DNA of 45,719 nucleotides from Microcoleaceae cyanobacterium MO_207.B10 (GTDB lineage: Bacteria; Cyanobacteriota; Cyanobacteriia; Cyanobacteriales; Microcoleaceae), in NCBI GenBank assembly GCA_030064835.1, contig JASJEE010000004.1, positions 1 through 45,719 on the forward strand, in the 5' to 3' direction. The notes beneath the pieces are model-generated. The model saw only the letters and a program-made list of their open reading frames with translations. It did not search any database and had not been told where the DNA came from. Below, piece by piece: positions 43,906 to 45,719 of this stretch (its first letter is position 1; each line of letters opens with the position of its first letter). The position numbers and the translations under genes were made by a program.

Positions 43906-45719
43906 ATGTTTCTAGAATCACCAGAAGCAAATCCTAAAATTTTGTTAGATATTATTAAATCTGCTGTGGCAGGAAAAGTTGTTATTCCTGATTTCCAAAG
44001 GTCTTTTGTTTGGAAAAAAGATGACATTCAAGATTTACTAACTTCTTTATTGCAGGGTTATTTTATTGGAATATTTCTGATGTTAGACACCCCTAGTAAA
44101 AACCCAATGTTTCCTTTTAGATTTGTGGAAGGAATGATAGAGAAACCTAATGTTACAGAAACTGTGACATTAGTTCTTGATGGTCAACAACGCATTACTT
44201 CTCTATATTATGCACTTTATGAACCTAATCAACCTCTAAAAGGGGCGAAAAATCCTTATCGTTTTTATTTAAATTTAGAGTCAGTTTTAGATAATGATTT
44301 AGAAAATGCAGTTGTAGGAATATCTGAACGCGATAGCCGTAGAAGAAAAGAATACTATGAATTAGTCAAACAACACAAAGCCTTACCTTTTTCTATATTA
44401 CGAGATTCTAATAGTTTTAATAAGTGGCTATATCGAGAACAAGATATTTGGGAGGATAAAGAACAAGAATTATTGGTAAATATCTATAATAGGCTCCATA
44501 AATTTATGGTTCCTGTTATTTCCTTATCTCCTGAAACAAGAGAAGAAGATATTGTCAATATTTTTGAGCGAATTAATCGTACTGGTGCTAGTCTTTCTCT
44601 TTTTGATTTGGCTGTAGCAAATCTTTATAAAAAAGGAGTAAATTTACGAGATTTATGGGAGAAAGTTAAAAATAATCATCGGAAAGTCACAGATTTAATT
44701 AAACCAGAATTTTTACTGAGACTAATTGCTTTGAGGCAAGGTAAAGAAGCAAAAAAAGGTAACTTATTAAAAATGACAAGATACATAGAAGGAGAATTAT
44801 TTAAAGAGTTATGGAATGAAGCAGTTAAGTCAATAGTAACAGCTTATCAACGATTAATTAATGTGTATGGAGCCTTTGATTCTAAGTGGATTCCTTATAC
44901 TACTTTAATTGTTCCTTTGGCTGCTTTATTAAATAAAATAAATCGAATTTATGCTGGCGCTGAAGCTTATCAAAAGTTAGATTGTTTTTATTGGGGATGT
45001 ATTTTAGGTCAGCGTTATGACAATGCTGTAGATAGCAAAATTTATTATGATTTTCAAAATGTTAGTGGATGGATAGATAATCAGGGAAATGCACCAGAAT
45101 GGTTACAAAAATTATCTGTTCAAAGTTTTGATTTAAAGACTGAGGAAAGTTATACAACTTTATATAGAGGGTTAATGGAATTAATTGCTTGTGAAGGTTC
45201 TAAAGATTTTTTAACAGGGCAACCTGCGGAAATTAATAAGTGTCAAGATGACCATATTTTTCCTAAGTCTATTTATAGTCAAAAGTATGATACTTTAGTT
45301 GATAGTATTCTGAATCGAACTTTGATTTCTCAAGAAACTAATAGGTGTAAGAGTAATAAACTTCCGGCGGATTTTTTAAATGATTGTTTGGCTAAACATG
45401 GTGGTAATGAAGAGCAGCTTTTAGAAACTTTAGCTAGTCATTTTATTGATGAGGATGGGTATGCAGCGATGCAAAATAATGATTTTATTCGTTTTATAAA
45501 TTCTCGTCAGAAAGTTATGCAAAAAAAATTACAAGAAATTGTGTCTTTAGCTGAACCTATTGAGGAGTTGGAAGCTGTTTCTGAGGATGAGGTGACATAT
45601 TGGTTAACTCCAGTTGGTGCTAATGAGGAACATTCTGCTTCTGAGCAAATTAAGTTTTTGGTTGGTGAAGAACAGATTTATGCTTTTGGATATAAAACTC
45701 CTGGTCGAAAAAGTATTAA
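43906..45719 (+). CDS. DUF262/HNH (GmrSD-like) protein, 3' end outside window
   Basis: The frame starts at an ATG 13 bases after a GGGAGG ribosome-binding site and stays open for 604 codons to the window edge. The N-terminal DUF262 part has VIPDFQRSFVWKKDDI, LLQGYFIG and LVLDGQQRITSLY, with the catalytic-type DGQQR motif and FERINRTGASLS. The C-terminal part has the HNH-type DDHIFPKSIY, then LNRTLIS and N-R-C-K-S-N-K. This domain pair is that of GmrSD/BrxU type IV restriction proteins, which cut modified phage DNA using nucleotides. The last visible residues (YAFGYKTPGRKSI) resemble the start of an EVE/PUA-like reader domain seen in relatives; that is inference, since the sequence stops. No methylase or second defence gene is visible. 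Confidence 0.85.
   Translation, partial: MFLESPEANPKILLDIIKSAVAGKVVIPDFQRSFVWKKDDIQDLLTSLLQGYFIGIFLMLDTPSKNPMFPFRFVEGMIEKPNVTETVTLVLDGQQRITSLYYALYEPNQPLKGAKNPYRFYLNLESVLDNDLENAVVGISERDSRRRKEYYELVKQHKALPFSILRDSNSFNKWLYREQDIWEDKEQELLVNIYNRLHKFMVPVISLSPETREEDIVNIFERINRTGASLSLFDLAVANLYKKGVNLRDLWEKVKNNHRKVTDLIKPEFLLRLIALRQGKEAKKGNLLKMTRYIEGELFKELWNEAVKSIVTAYQRLINVYGAFDSKWIPYTTLIVPLAALLNKINRIYAGAEAYQKLDCFYWGCILGQRYDNAVDSKIYYDFQNVSGWIDNQGNAPEWLQKLSVQSFDLKTEESYTTLYRGLMELIACEGSKDFLTGQPAEINKCQDDHIFPKSIYSQKYDTLVDSILNRTLISQETNRCKSNKLPADFLNDCLAKHGGNEEQLLETLASHFIDEDGYAAMQNNDFIRFINSRQKVMQKKLQEIVSLAEPIEELEAVSEDEVTYWLTPVGANEEHSASEQIKFLVGEEQIYAFGYKTPGRKSI

Overview
The window looks like chromosomal DNA of a filamentous, probably marine cyanobacterium. 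The evidence is a beta-carboxysome ccm gene set, an NDH-1 CO2-uptake subunit, about a dozen HIP1 octamers (GCGATCGC), low GC, and long AT-rich spacers full of dispersed palindromic repeats. Gene content and low coding density resemble Trichodesmium; that genus call is inference.

Layout. 1-1003: the end of a HicA-type toxin gene, then an orphan nuclease-toxin tip overlapping an Imm30-like immunity gene. 1109-11027 (- strand): two giant secreted phosphorus-scavenging proteins. One is a phytase-like propeller carrying two inserted glycerophosphodiesterase domains; the other combines an endonuclease/exonuclease/phosphatase domain, a phytase-like domain and a beta-propeller phytase. Both end in the same Calx-beta plus RTX module. 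11451-12032: thioredoxin-like protein. 12502-17784 (- strand): a four-gene operon encoding a coiled-coil protein, a membrane OmpA/BON protein with a longin-like region, a Ras-like GTPase and a PAS histidine kinase. 18750-20234: gatB. 20768-22472: a TVP38-type membrane protein and a small secreted hypothetical protein. 23239-25608: Tat-exported PhoX phosphatase. 25619-27292: transposon debris and an apparently intact IS630-family element. 27399-33824 (- strand): ccmK2-K1-L-M-N-O. 34237-36075: an NdhF4-type subunit, divergent from ccm. 36566-40320: a GPH-family transporter, a gamma-butyrobetaine-hydroxylase-like dioxygenase and a CPBP protease. 41003-43750: a large hybrid histidine kinase. 43906 to the end: a DUF262/HNH (GmrSD-like) gene cut by the window edge.

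Two themes stand out. First, both giant phosphatase genes, phoX and the small secreted gene at 21915 each have TTTAACC-like repeats spaced about 11 or 22 bp upstream. This is the form of a cyanobacterial Pho box, so the genes look like one phosphate-starvation set, with the 21915 gene a new candidate member. Second, the 12502-17784 operon joins a small GTPase to a transmembrane protein with a candidate GTPase-regulating fold, a peptidoglycan-binding OmpA domain and a histidine kinase. It looks like a coherent, poorly described envelope-sensing switch. The ccm/ndhF4 block is a conventional CO2-concentrating cluster, apart from an expanded CcmN linker and lack of the usual ndhD/cup partners beside ndhF.
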